The notes below the pieces were generated by a model, which was given only the letters and a program-made list of their open reading frames with translations, was not told the DNA's origin and ran no database searches. The position numbers were made by a program, and so were the translations under genes. From NCBI GenBank assembly GCA_018873245.2, contig JAEMBT020000008.1, forward strand, positions 12,381,172 through 12,445,171: a stretch of DNA of 64,000 nt, in the 5' to 3' direction. Positions within the stretch are counted from its first letter, which is position 1, and each line of letters begins with the position of its first letter. This document shows, one piece after another, positions 51,473 through 63,020 of the stretch. The stretch is from Archegozetes longisetosus. Its lineage: Eukaryota; Arthropoda; Arachnida; Sarcoptiformes; Trhypochthoniidae.

Positions 51473-53101
51473 ATGAGTGAAAGCGAGTCATTGACAAATG
51501 GAATGGACAACATGGGACTGGGACTAACTCACAAAACAGGCGACTTCGACGTGTTTGTATTGAGCGAATCAGGAAAACCAGTCTATTGTTACACTCGACG
51601 CGACGACAGTATAACTCTAATGGGCGTTTGTGTTGCGTTAATCAATTTCGTGGAACAAACTCAAAACGACTCGATTAGATTCATCAACACTTGTTCGGGC
51701 CTTCGTATCACTTTCTCAAATAGGAGTCCGCTTCTTATTGTTGTCATCTCTAGAGTGAACACAGGAATTGACGCTTCCGTTGTCATTAATCAAGTGAACG
51801 CACAAATCATTTCAATACTTACTTCTAAGACTTTGAAGAGTGTTTTTCAACAAAGACCTACTTTTGATTTGAAACGTTTGCTATCAGGTTCTCATTCCTC
51901 TAATTACTCATTAACTTTGATTTATAGTTGAAAATACTTAATCAAAATAACTTTTCTGTTTGATTGCGTGACCTTTGAGTCAATCTACTGAAGTTTAATT
52001 TACTTTCAAAATATCGATTACTTGTTTTATTACTTAATTGATATCCAATTAAACTGAAGTGAAGTTGGTTTAGCTTCAATTGTTAAAAATGTTGAATTAT
52101 TTTCTATAGGAAGCGAGAAATTGATCGACACATTAGTAGACATAATATTGTCAACAAGTAATGGCAACAAACCAAAAACGGAATTACCAAAAGCTACAAA
52201 AAAGTTTAACAACGTGAAGGCATATCTAACTTCATCGATGTCATCATCGCGAACAATAGGGTCACAATCAATAATAAACACAAGAAATCATATTTCGAGT
52301 CGTATATACATTCCTATATTAATGCTATCATGTTCGCTCCGCGAAACAATCGCTAATATAATGAACTCATGCGCTTCTTCCACACCAAACGTAATATTCA
52401 GTATATTATTCTCAGTGGACAAAAGAAGCAGTGAAGAGAAGAACGAAAACAATACAAATAATAATGAAATAAACTTAATAATAGCTTGCAATCACAACTC
52501 AAAAGTACGATTGAGTCCATTAGACATACAATTGATATATTCATTAGTAATCGCATCTGAGAGTCAATTATCATCAGTAGAATCATTTTGGTTGCCGATA
52601 TGCTTGCCAAGATTCGACGCTAATAACTTCCTCCACGCCCATATTTCTTATCTAAACAACGAATACTGTTTGGCACTTTTAACTACTGATCGCGAAGATT
52701 TCCATAAGTGTCAAGTTATCAAAGATTCGATTATCGACCGATTAGCTAAAGTACACTTGACCCCAAGTCCCTCATCGATTAGTGACTTATCTCAACCACA
52801 GTTACAGTATTTGTGGTATCAATCGCAAAGACAGTCTGTTTTATGGCAACAGTCATTGTTGTCTGACTTTAGTTCAATTAATTATTTTATAACTGACCGT
52901 ATGTTGAAATCAAGTTTAAAGACTTTTTGGTTGAGGAGCGAAACCGATGGACTACTTCTTGGTTGGCATTCACCTACTTTTCAACTGTACGCTCAGTTCG
53001 ATGTGACTATCACTCAATTACAAGCTTTGAATGCGATTCAGTCAATTGTTAAATGGATTAAAAGAGAAGAAGAAAAGTTTATTATTAAAGATTATCAATA
53101 G
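51473..53101 (+). CDS. MON1: Vacuolar fusion protein MON1
   Basis: Subunit of the Mon1-Ccz1 exchange factor that loads Rab7 on late endosomes. Exons 51473-51887 and 52110-53101 join in phase 1 to 468 residues. Family blocks: FDVFVLSESGKPVYCYTRRD, MGVCVALINFVEQ, FQQRPTFDLKRLLSGS (across the intron), WLPICLPRFDANNFLHAHIS, LALLTTDREDFHKC, and the C-terminal IQSIVKWIKREEEKFI. The order matches the three longin domains of MON1. The N-terminal acidic tail found in vertebrates is nearly absent, making it a little shorter. The ATG at 51473 follows a stop-rich leader and is 23 residues before the first longin strand. An Asn/Ser-rich insert lies in the middle (about residues 240-260). Ortholog call is strong. 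Confidence 0.95.
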
Positions 53102-53973
53102 GTTTGAAAGTTGAGCGGTTAAGATGAGATATAAATGTTTTCTTGTTATTTAAATTGTTAGAATAGATTGACTTAACCTAAGTTTATGTCAAAATATTTG
53201 CAGTTTATTTTCAATAATGTTGAAACAATCAAACTTTTATTTATCAAGTTTTTAATATACTCTCTTTAAATTATAATTTTGTTTAACTAAATTTGGTCAA
53301 ACTGTAAATTTGTGTTTTATGATCAACTCAGAAAATTGAAACCTCTAACTCATGTTTAATTGTTTGCTTTTATTGAGCGATAAGCAAGACCGTAGCCAAC
53401 GGAGGTCTAGAGAAGCTATAGCTACCCAGAGATTTTTCAAAATTCAAGTGTACAGTAGGTCTGTACTGAAAAGAATGCTGGAAAAAACTTTGAAACTATT
53501 TGAAGCATCAATCGATTGCTTATTGTTAACCATCAACGAAATATCTGATAACAAGTTTACAATTACGTTAATGGAAGTTAACTGATGCCATCCGAAATCT
53601 GAGAATTTTGTTTCAGTTTTTATCCCTTCCTAAGCTACAACGCTAGCGGTAAGTATGTTTCGATTCCTATAATTTATCAATTGTTTGAGTAAACGCTATG
53701 TTTCCCTGAACTTCGAGTAATTAAGATTTTAGTACAACTGTAATTTTGATTTTAAACATTAGATTCAGCTCAGACTTGCATTCAATATTTAAGGCTTCTA
53801 TTGAAGACTTTATTTCCAAAAGGGCTTAAGTGCCTATATTATAAGGTCCGTTACTTTGAGCGCTCGCTGTGACCTTTATTGGACTTTTTGATATAGGCAC
53901 TTAAGCTCTTTTGGAAATAAGGTCTTCAATTTATTTTCGATAAGAAATATTGATTGTATCGACCAGCAGTCAT
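53102..53973. other. Intergenic between convergent MON1 and polysaccharide lyase genes
   Basis: Contains the foldback at 53800-53930. A 77-codon open frame at 53352-53585 has no similarity I recognise. Confidence 0.5.
53800..53930. repeat. Long near-perfect hairpin (40-bp arms, 51-base loop)
   Basis: The arm 53800-53839 (TTTCCAAAAGGGCTTAAGTG core) and its inverse 53891-53930 match at 38 of 40 positions. Inside the loop ATAAGGTC and GACCTTTAT can extend the pairing. No simple target duplication is evident. It could be a foldback transposon or a source of hairpin RNA. Confidence 0.85.
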
Positions 53974-54967
53974 TTAATTCTGTGGCTCTACATCTTCTAA
54001 AGTAGTTCCAATTTTAGGTGAAGCTACAAAAGTGGTGTGATCGCCATCATCACCACCATAACAGCCCCATTTGGGGTCGCAATGATCTGCATCCAGCGTT
54101 CGAGCTGCATATCGGGTTCCGTTCTTATTGAGAGTTTGTTGTTTGCCTTCAAACCATAACTCAATAAACCTGTTTATATGATTGAAAAAAGTATAAAAGT
54201 CAAACCCAAAGTATAATTTACTCCATGGTTTAGTTTAACGCAATAGAATTAATTATAAAATGAACGAAACGATACCCTTTGTGCTCATCTCTTGAGATAT
54301 GTAGATGAAGTACAACCGAGTACCACTGATCAGGACTGATTTGAGTAGACCATATGTCATGTCTGACTTTTCCAGGCCCCGTATACATCAATCCTAATTG
54401 ATGCTCAGAACTAGTCTTCATAACAATAGGATAATTTTGATCCATAGGGTGACTGTCTCCAAAAGCCTTCCACTGGAAAACCCAGGCGCCAGTTGGGGTG
54501 TGAAACTTGTATCTCCAACCAATATATATATCGTCGCCTAACAATTATCAATCATTCAAATTGTACGCAAAATACTAATTGACCCTAAAACTACTTTCAA
54601 AGTGATTAGTAAAATATTTTTACTTAATCTAAAATTAATAAAAAGTAAGACCTTCTTTGGCTTGCCATCCTTTAGCCCCATGCCCTTCGCATCGATGAGC
54701 TCCTTTAGGTTTATGAAAGCTCCAAACTTTTCCATATTTTGAGTCTTCGACCACATCGATTGTAGTTCCGGGTCCATCAAAGTTCAATACGTTCCAGACG
54801 TCAGACTTGCCTCTGCTCGCACTTCCGTCCCATAGAACTGATGCGCTTATTATGGACACAACGGTGACGAAGAACACGACAAGAATTTTCTAACAAAATC
54901 AAAATGAATTGAAAAACTTGAAATTGTACATTGGTAATATCGTTAACCGACTAACCAATAGAGCCAT
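53974..54967 (-). CDS. Secreted polysaccharide lyase-like protein (PL20 / PF14099 glucuronan-lyase type)
   Basis: Probable extracellular enzyme cleaving acidic polysaccharide by beta-elimination. Exons 54956-54967 (12 bases), 54652-54889, 54276-54537 and 53974-54169 join in phase to 235 residues. A signal peptide (MALLKILVVFFVTVVSIIS) leads into the jelly-roll domain. Motifs reminiscent of PL20/heparinase-like lyases are IYIGWRYKFHTPTG, FQWKAFG, QNYPIVMK, DQWYSVVLHLHIS and FIELWFEGKQQTLNKNGT; charged and aromatic residues on these strands would form the cleft. The tiny first exon, coding only MALL, is unusual. This family is known mainly from fungi and bacteria, so horizontal acquisition followed by intron gain is likely but inferred. 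Family assignment is from memory of motifs; moderate confidence. Confidence 0.7.
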
Positions 54968-57514
54968 ATCTGATAACTAAATAAAACTAATGTTTTGCGA
55001 GTGTTTCCCAAGTTTTTATATATTATGTGATATGACATCTGCTAACTATTTCACAATATTATTAACTATTTATGTGAAAAGTATTCGGTGCAGAAGCAAA
55101 CAAACTGGTCTATAAGTATAAGGATAGACAGTTTTAAGTCGAATACTAAACTCATACTTTACTAGTATTTTCCTCTTTTTGATAACTAATCGCAGTCATA
55201 TGAACAAAGTTTGTTTAGCCAAATAATTTTTACGAATTTGAAGTAAAACTTGTCTAAAATAATCTCTAACTGTAGTTAAATTGTCGTCTCTATAGAACCC
55301 CAGATACCTGTCGAAGTGTTTTCAAACGAACTTTGATGATCTTATTCGACATTTAGTTTAGCTGTTACTCAATCAATTCTAAATATTGAGATTCCGCGAA
55401 TAATCTAATGGATATTTTATATGAATAGCTCCAAGTAATGCAATTTCTGACAAACCAAGTTTGCAAAAGTGCTTCAAATATGCTTTTACTTGAAAATTTT
55501 CAATTTTATTGCCAATATATCAATGAAAGTCTAGTTGTTTGTCATTTATTCATAAAGCAATTGACGTTTCCTTAAGAAGGATGAACAAAAAATGTTTTCG
55601 TTAAACGCTTTTACTTTAATTTTAACTGATTATACAAATGCCGTAAATGATTTTACCAATGATTTTACCAATTGTTATGGGTCTTTGCATAAACTATTCG
55701 TTTGAGATTTACCTGTACGTCAACAATCAAATAAGAATCTTATAGCTCAGTATTTATCGAATAGTTAAGAGATTTGAATAAGATTTTATAGATTAATGAT
55801 TTAATCATTTTATAGATTACAATTAAAGGATACGTCAAATATTGTAAACAATATTGTTGTACTACATTGCAATTTGAATTTATTAAAAATAGTTTTGGTA
55901 CAAAAATGTTTTATCTCTACAAATACGCTATTGATTATATGTATTTAAGCGATACATTTAAGCTAATAATCATATTTATTCAGTATCATAGATATAAACA
56001 TTTTATAATACAGGCATTTATAGTTAAGTTTACAATCGAAAAATGGGCTTTTCCGCGAATATTTATAACTAGTAAATGAGTAAAACATTTTTCTGATCAT
56101 ATTTCTAAACGCTCTTATGATTGCTATTTTCGTTTCCTTATTCCACGAGAACAGGTATAAGAATAATCTAAGAGAATTTCTAATGAGACAATAAAATTGA
56201 TTCTTATTTTTTCAGCTCATATTTAACTGGCATAAAGCATGAGATAGATGTTTTTAGTGTTAATCTAACACTTAATCAAGGACAACACTCAATAAAACCT
56301 TTCAAATTAACATAACACCAAACAACACATTACGGAATCGGAAAACTCGACAATTCCAGTTCACAATTACATAACACTTTTAACTATTTCGCAGTTTTCT
56401 ACTTCATATAAGGCCAACGTTTGCAACAAATTGTCGAGCCTTCAGTTTATGCTCGAGTCTAATGAGCTTAAAGTTAAGTTCATTCGTGAAGTATTGATAA
56501 ACTTTACAAAGAATCACCTCAAAAATTGATCATCCGTGTTTTATCAATCGTGTAGGTGTCGAGTAAACAACATTTATGATCATTTAAAGTAATAACAGCA
56601 TCTACGCAATTTGATTGTCTAGAACGAGCCTTTTATGAACCAAAAGCTCACATATATGCTAAATATGATTGAAATAACATGAGAACAGGTCACTTATGAG
56701 CAACCAACAGCTTTTACATACAGCATAGGTCTAGTTAGATTTGAATAATAAACGCCTATAACGACAATTTTAAAATATAGTTGAAGGCACTCTTAAAAAT
56801 AATTCTTTTCCACGTTTTTCTCAACTTTCAACTTGAAAAACATCTATAACTAATGAGAAAAGGATGTTTTGTTTAGCATTACTACACATATGTCCGAATT
56901 TTGCAGTAAGACAGTTCAAAATGTGACTCGAATATACGCGAAAAGTTGGTTAACTTTCAACTATCGAGTTCGTCAAAATCAATTGAAGCGCTAGATTCTT
57001 ACGTAACTAATCAATTATATGAGAGTCAAGATTTGAAATTTTGAAAATATATCTTAGAAATACTACCAAAATCAATTCTCAACACTGAATGCACTGTGAT
57101 AGCATTATATTGGGCTACACTATTAAATATATCCATAAAATAAATATAAACCAATTTTTATGAATCGATTAGATTTCTATCAGAAAAAGCGACCAGAGAG
57201 TTTCATTTTAAAAAAGTTGCTCAGATGCCTGGTTACTGAATTTCTTTTTTGAAACAATTTCATACATCTATGCAACGAGTGACTGCTAGACATATTGAAA
57301 ATTTCAAATCCTATCATCTAAACAAATTGAATGGCACATTCAATTTGGTTAGACTTCACTCTCATATCGATTTTGAATTTGATCGTTAATTTACTTGTTT
57401 CTAGACAACATTTTTAAGAGTTTAAAATCAATTCAACTATCGTTTTTTACGCAATCTTCAGATTAAATATGGGAACGTAATGAAAACCATTGGACTTGTA
57501 AAGACAGTGGTTTA
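54968..57514. other. Intergenic, no feature recognised (2.5 kb)
   Basis: AT-rich, with no exon similarity and no tandem array on either strand. Confidence 0.5.
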
Positions 57515-60048
57515 CTATTTCGATGCATTTCTTTGCCAAACTTCTTTAGCTCGACATTTTGGGGGTTTCGAAGAACCAGCAACCATATTATCTTCTGTGT
57601 GACTATTTATAGCAAGACTGATATCGGAACTGAAACTTCTAGCGCAAGATCGCTGATTGGGTTTTGGGATGGGATGGGAAAAAGGATTGGAAAGAACATT
57701 AGTAGAGTTCCATACATGAGAATCGATAGGATGCATCAACGAATAGCTGTGTGGAGTATATGGAGGGCTGGGGAACGGTTGAGTATTGCTATATAGTTGC
57801 GACATGCCGTAACTGTGTAAGTTTTGACCAGAGGCAACTTCTAATCGAGACAAACTTGGTGGCGTTGGATTATACACGATGTTGAATGCCCCGTGTTTTG
57901 AACTTGATGGCGATTTAGCTCTAGAGTCGTCTCCGTTATGTTCTGCTAACGTGTTTTCTTCCTCTCGTTTTTTCTTTGTCTCAACTTTTAGTTCGTGTTC
58001 GCTCAACACTTTAGGGATATAAAACGTTTTTTAATGAAATTTTCAACTTTTTTATGTAGTTAAAACTAAGTTAAAACTAAGTTAAAACTAAGTTGAAAAC
58101 ATAGTTAAATGGTTTTTATAATAATAAAAGCCTTCATTTTCTATGTATTTAGTTAGTCTCGGTTTAAAAACCGCTTAACTGCATATGAAAATTAGACAGG
58201 TTTTACTATTTATTTATAACTTGAATATATATAAAAACGGTTTTATTGACTTTAAGTTAGAGTTTTACTATATAAACAAAATTATTTTCTTTCTGTTTAG
58301 CTCAAGTTTTTGAAGACCGATAAAACTTGTATTTATCGACAAAAGTGTCAAAAATAATATATACTTATAGTAATAACCCGTAAAAATGTATGTTCTCTGA
58401 ACTTCATTATAGGTATGAGCAAATTGTTGCTAACTTATCATCAATATAGTAGAATTACCTACGATTCTATAGTCTTAGACAACTCTAAGTCAATTGTAAG
58501 CAAATGCACTTCAGTTATAGTTTTGAGATAGTTTGTGAAAAGAAATTCTTTTGAGGTTATATCAAAATTTGGGTAATGAGCAATAAATTATAACAGATTG
58601 ATTTGATTTGTGTGGCTGAAAACTTGAGTTAAGTATTTTAAAAAGTAAAATCGAAAATCACTTTTCATGGACTTAATACGATTATAGATCCAAAAAAGAA
58701 CCTTTAAGTAGTTTTTGTTATTTAAAAAGAGAAAACAAAGTCTAATAAATGGGATGAAGTGATTTTGCAACCTTATAACCATTTAAATTAAGAATGAATA
58801 ACTCATAAATTATCGATTAAAACAAAATAAAGAATCAATAAGACTAACCTTTAACTAGTAATGGAAAGGCTTGATTTCGCAGGTGCGTCTTGTCATCGAT
58901 TTCAGTTATGATTTTTCTAATCGGATCCTGTTTTAAATCGATTTTATCGATTAGAAACTCAAATACTTCTTCCACTGATGACTCAGACAAATAAGTTTTA
59001 GAATTGTTGCTCATTGAGTCGTTAGAATGCATACCTTTTTTAGAAACAATTAGAGTAAATGCACACAAATTGAGATCAATTTTAAGGCTAGTAAAATGTC
59101 GATATGAGAACCTATCAAACTTTCTCTAAATTATTCTTTTCGGAAGATTCTCAACTCAAAAACTAAATATAAAATTTGATTTAGTTTAGTAAAACATTTT
59201 CGAGTTGAAGTAATCAGCAAAAAAGAAATGGTAAGACTTGAAGACTTACTTTCTTCTGGAAGCCTTTTCCTATAGATAGGCTTCGGAGGCACATAAGTAT
59301 TGTCTGCGATATCTTCGTTTTGCCTCCTTTTTTACAGCAATGGTTTTTGCCATTAACGTTCTTCTGTCATCGGTTAAGACGCAATGTTCGCAGATGCATT
59401 CTCTAAACGGACACTTTCTTTTGTGTCCTTTTGTAAAATTAGAAAAAAATTCAAGCGATAAAAACATTATCAATTAGTTATCGAACTTTAGAGCCTTAAC
59501 AGATTAATGATTGGAAAATAGTCTGGGTTCTTTCAGTAAACAATTATCTGACATAAACAAAATTTTCAATTTGTTGTGCTTCATTTAAACACTGATATGA
59601 ACATTGACTTCAAATGAAAGCTTCTACTCAAAAAGTTGATAATTTTTCTTAAGCAAACATTTAGGTTGACTGAAACGAGATAATAAGCTAAGTGAAACAA
59701 ACCTTTGACTGGAACTTCACTTCCATGGTTACGGCATCGGGCGCACTTCGGGTGTCGTTTTTTCTCATTTTCTGCCTCAGTTTTATCCGAATTCTTTTTA
59801 AAATCATTTTTGTCATTATTATCATTAGTGTCATCATCGCTTCCGCTATGATTGCTATTGTTGCTATGAGTACTGCTTCCACAGCCGCTATCAACTTCTA
59901 TCTTATTATTAGTACAACTGCTACTTGTAAATCCAATTTCGTTTTCATCATTCTTCTTATTATTGCAAAAATCAGATTCAATTCTAGCATTGATTTCACC
60001 AGTTTTACTACTGCTATAATCTATAGGAGTTTCACAATTTAAGCTCAT
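57515..60048 (-). CDS. DM-domain transcription factor (doublesex/DMRT type), with a one-base frameshift
   Basis: Sex-determination or developmental zinc-module factor. Exons 59703-60048, 59250-59427, 58849-59034 and 57515-58008 give about 400 residues after removing one A. The N-terminus is a Ser/Asn/Asp-rich stretch. The DM domain spans about residues 98-150: HPKCARCRNHG, the intron at KG/HK, then KRKCPFRECICEHCVLTDD and RRTLMAKTIAV, with all zinc Cys/His kept. The CEHCVLTxDRR wording is closer to doublesex than to DMRT93B/99B. Exon 3 (EEVFEFLIDKIDL...) could be the dimerisation region, weakly supported. Exon 4 is Ser/Pro/Tyr-rich. The T run at 59328-59333 has six bases; five restore RRQNEDIADNT and the phase of the next exon, while six lead to a stop within 20 codons. 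Start is the ATG at 60048. Confidence 0.93.
58059..58100 (+). repeat. 12-bp tandem repeat (GTTAAAACTAAG), about 3.5 copies
   Basis: In the intron between DM-factor exons 3 and 4, 50 bp from the exon 4 acceptor. Confidence 0.9.
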
Positions 60049-61426
60049 TCTCACAGCAAATTCATATAATTGTTCAAAATGAAAGTGTTGTGCAGATATT
60101 CCTCAACTAAATGTGCGCATAAACACTGAATGTATCGAAATAGTATCCTTCCATCGAAATGAGCGAGTTTTGTGCACATGCACTTTTGAAGTTATATCTA
60201 TGAAGCACTTATGTCTTTGATAATGCTTTGTTTCTGGTTGGCTAACTACAAAGTTCAGACTCCAACTACTTCTATGACTTTTGACACTTTTTACATGCTA
60301 TTAAATGTTATGCTGTCTGTGTCTGCTCAACAGTTATTTTTTTCATTAAACATTTGTATCGAGAAACTGCTTCAACACACCAGTGCTGGTACTGAAAAGT
60401 TGCCTTTAAATGAGTGTCAATCTATGAAAAAGATAAATAAGAGTAAATTGAATTTATCGAGTCTTTTATTAGATGCTATAAAATGCTATAAGTATACTGT
60501 AAAGCAAGAGTTTATTTCATGCTATTGTTATTGTTAAGCGTTTAGGAATTTGAGGTATACCATCTACCTGTTTTAGTGTACACCGAACACAACCCATAAT
60601 TCATTCAGTTCGGACTTATTCAATCCCGCTTGTAGTCAACGCTTTTAGTTGCATTGACTCGTTCACTACAAACAGGCTTAAGTGTACTTTAAAATACTTT
60701 ATCATAACTATTGACATTTTAGTTTGTATGCTATGTTTAGAAGCACTAATATCAACAATTAATATGTGAAAACATTGCTTTTCTTTGTGTGAATTACATT
60801 AAGTAAATAACTGTAGGATCAATGTATCAAAAGTCCTCATAAGTAGGTGGATAAGTATGTATTAAGTACCCAGTCATTGCTATTAAAAAAGAAATTTTCA
60901 GTAGTAATCATTGCAAACATGAGTTTTAGTAATTTTCAAAACTCCTTTTCACTAATGATTATTGAAAATGCGATAAAAAAGTTTTAAATTAACATAAACA
61001 GGCCATGTTATTCGATACTGTATCAGATTCAGTATCAAACTATTGAAGTAAAAGAGTATGTCTCTATGAATAACTTGAAGCTTCCCTCCTTCAAACATAA
61101 GGAGGAAGGACGCATTCCAATTGCTATCTTGAAGCTCCCTTAGCCCCTAGCCCTTGCCTTTAGTATGGATGTATTTCGGTATTTGTTCAGCTCATTACGA
61201 AATATCTATATCTGAAGCCTTTTATTAATGTTTATTATGCTTGAGGAAGGAAGGAAAATAGTCGTTAGTTGCTTAGTCGCAAGTGCTTAGTTGCCCGTAC
61301 AACTTTATTTTCGAGAAAGCAAAATTATCCATTTTCATTATAAAACATGTTGTTCGAGTTTCCTTTTAAAACAATTAATGGTCATTTACCAATAAGTGTC
61401 AATCTTTTTTGAGCGCAAGTATGAAG

Positions 61427-61635
61427 CTCGAACAAAAAGTTAGTCAGGTGTTTTGTAAAGAACTTTATCGTTGACATTTATAGACTGCCCATTATGGAAT
61501 ACCTCTGGTAGCACTTAAAGGATTACACTAAAATCGTGTCCATAAAGTCAAAGTTTGGCTAGTCAAATTGTCATTTCATCGTGAGCGTTAACATTAAAGT
61601 TCTTTACAAAAAAATCTGGCTGTAAGTTTTCAAGC
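61427..61635. mobile_element. Foldback (MITE-like) element X
   Basis: Arms of about 45-50 bases, 61427-61478 and 61586-61635, share TTTTGTAAAGAACTTTA exactly in inverse orientation, and are roughly 80% alike outside it, around a loop of about 107 bases. Confidence 0.6.
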
Positions 61636-61644
61636 AAATTCTCA

Positions 61645-61813
61645 TTTACAATGCCTCTCATCTAAGGACTGCGTGACCCCCAACTTTTCCCCATTAAAAG
61701 GCCAAACGATGAAAATGATCAACTTATATGGTTGACTCTATGTGTTAATAATTAGTACCCCTTAATGGGGAAAAGTTAGGGTAATATCTTCTTTAGATGA
61801 GAGATATTGTAAA
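61645..61813. mobile_element. Foldback (MITE-like) element Y
   Basis: Arms 61645-61697 and 61761-61813 pair over about 50 bases; AACTTTTCCCCATTAA and CTCTCATCTAA are exact in both. The loop is about 63 bases. It lies 10 bp from element X and is unrelated to it in sequence. Confidence 0.65.
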
Positions 61814-62337
61814 CATGCGCAAACATGATACTCGAGAATAATTATTGGTTCGAGCATCTCCTAAGCTGACACTTTCATTCTGCGGAGGAGTACAGGAGCT
61901 CTCCTTAACCATTCGAAAAGCTGAAGTGGGTTATTCTTTGAAGGAAGGTAGAAGACGAGCATAGTATCATGGTTTACTTTCTTCTTGAGCTAAGTAAGGA
62001 GACTTGAAGGGATCGATAGGCACACACCCTAACACATATTTTCATTCGATATTAAATTAAGAGTCTCACTCTTCAGGTAAAAATTTCAACTTTGAATATA
62101 ATCGATAAAGATTCTGAAAAAGAATCAAAAACTGTATGTGTTTGCCAAACGATTGCGAAACTTAAACTAGGCTCAAATCTTGAAAGCAAGCGAAATGATC
62201 GTAAAATTGATGAAAAAACTTCATTTTTATATGTTACTTATGTAAACAGATAATTATTATATCCGCATCAATTTTAAACATACTGCACAAATAGATAGCT
62301 GAAAAACATATTTTAGTTGCTGAATATTAGTTGTAAA

Positions 62338-62572
62338 GTACACTCGATAACTTAATAATTGTTGATAGCAACCAGAAATGATGTGCTGTGATTGCATGCT
62401 TTCTATCAGATCATAATATAGAGAACATTCAGAAGCTTATAGCATATTCAATATAGCAATTAAATCAAACTGCAAGTCAATTTTGGCAACAATTTGATGT
62501 GCATTACGAGGAAGTCAAGATAGAAAAAGTTTTTTCTCACTACCGTCGTGGGTTACTAAGTTTTCAAACGTA
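62338..62572. mobile_element. Mariner-like MITE family A, copy 6
   Basis: Left end TACACTCGATAACTTAATAATT then TTGATAGCAACC; right end degraded but closing ACTAAGTTTTCAAACGTA. The interior (GATCATAATAT, TTCAATATAG) matches copy 2 in the same order. About 235 bp. Confidence 0.55.
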
Positions 62573-62883
62573 CTGTTCATTGAAATGTTGCGACAAGCGC
62601 ATGAATTTTAGTTTTATTTGTTACACTGTATCATATTTATGGGTCACGCACAAATTCGGTAGTTTCTCAAAATTTCAAACACTTTTATTGAGCTGCTTCT
62701 CAGGTTTGATTCTATTTGACAACACTTGACAAGGCTTTAGGGCGTAAGTAATTGAATTAATGTTTTGTCTATAATGTGTAACATGGGATAATTCTATGTT
62801 TATCAACGTGTCTGTCAACTCTTATTTATTTTTGCTCAAACATTTCAGTAAAGAGTCATAATTGAGTCAATTTAGTAGCGATT

Positions 62884-63020
62884 TCCGGAAAAATGTCCGA
62901 AAAAATGTCCGAAAAAATGTCCGGAAAAATGTCTGGAAAAATGTCTGAAAAAATGTCCGGAAAAATGTCCGAAAAAATGTCTGGAAAAATGTCCGGAAAA
63001 ATGTCCGGAAAAATGTCCGA
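62884..63020 (+). repeat. 12-bp tandem array, about 11 copies
   Basis: Unit ATGTCCGGAAAA with C/T and G/A variants. The period is divisible by three, so one plus frame reads repeats of MSGK/MSEK and one minus frame FRTF, but neither has gene context. Confidence 0.95.

Noticed and set aside
53352-53585. 77-codon frame after MON1
   Set aside because: No recognisable family or exon borders; probably chance or a decayed repeat.
60211-60537. 108-codon ATG frame upstream of the DM factor
   Set aside because: No similarity, no signal peptide or domain pattern, and composition like the surrounding AT-rich DNA.
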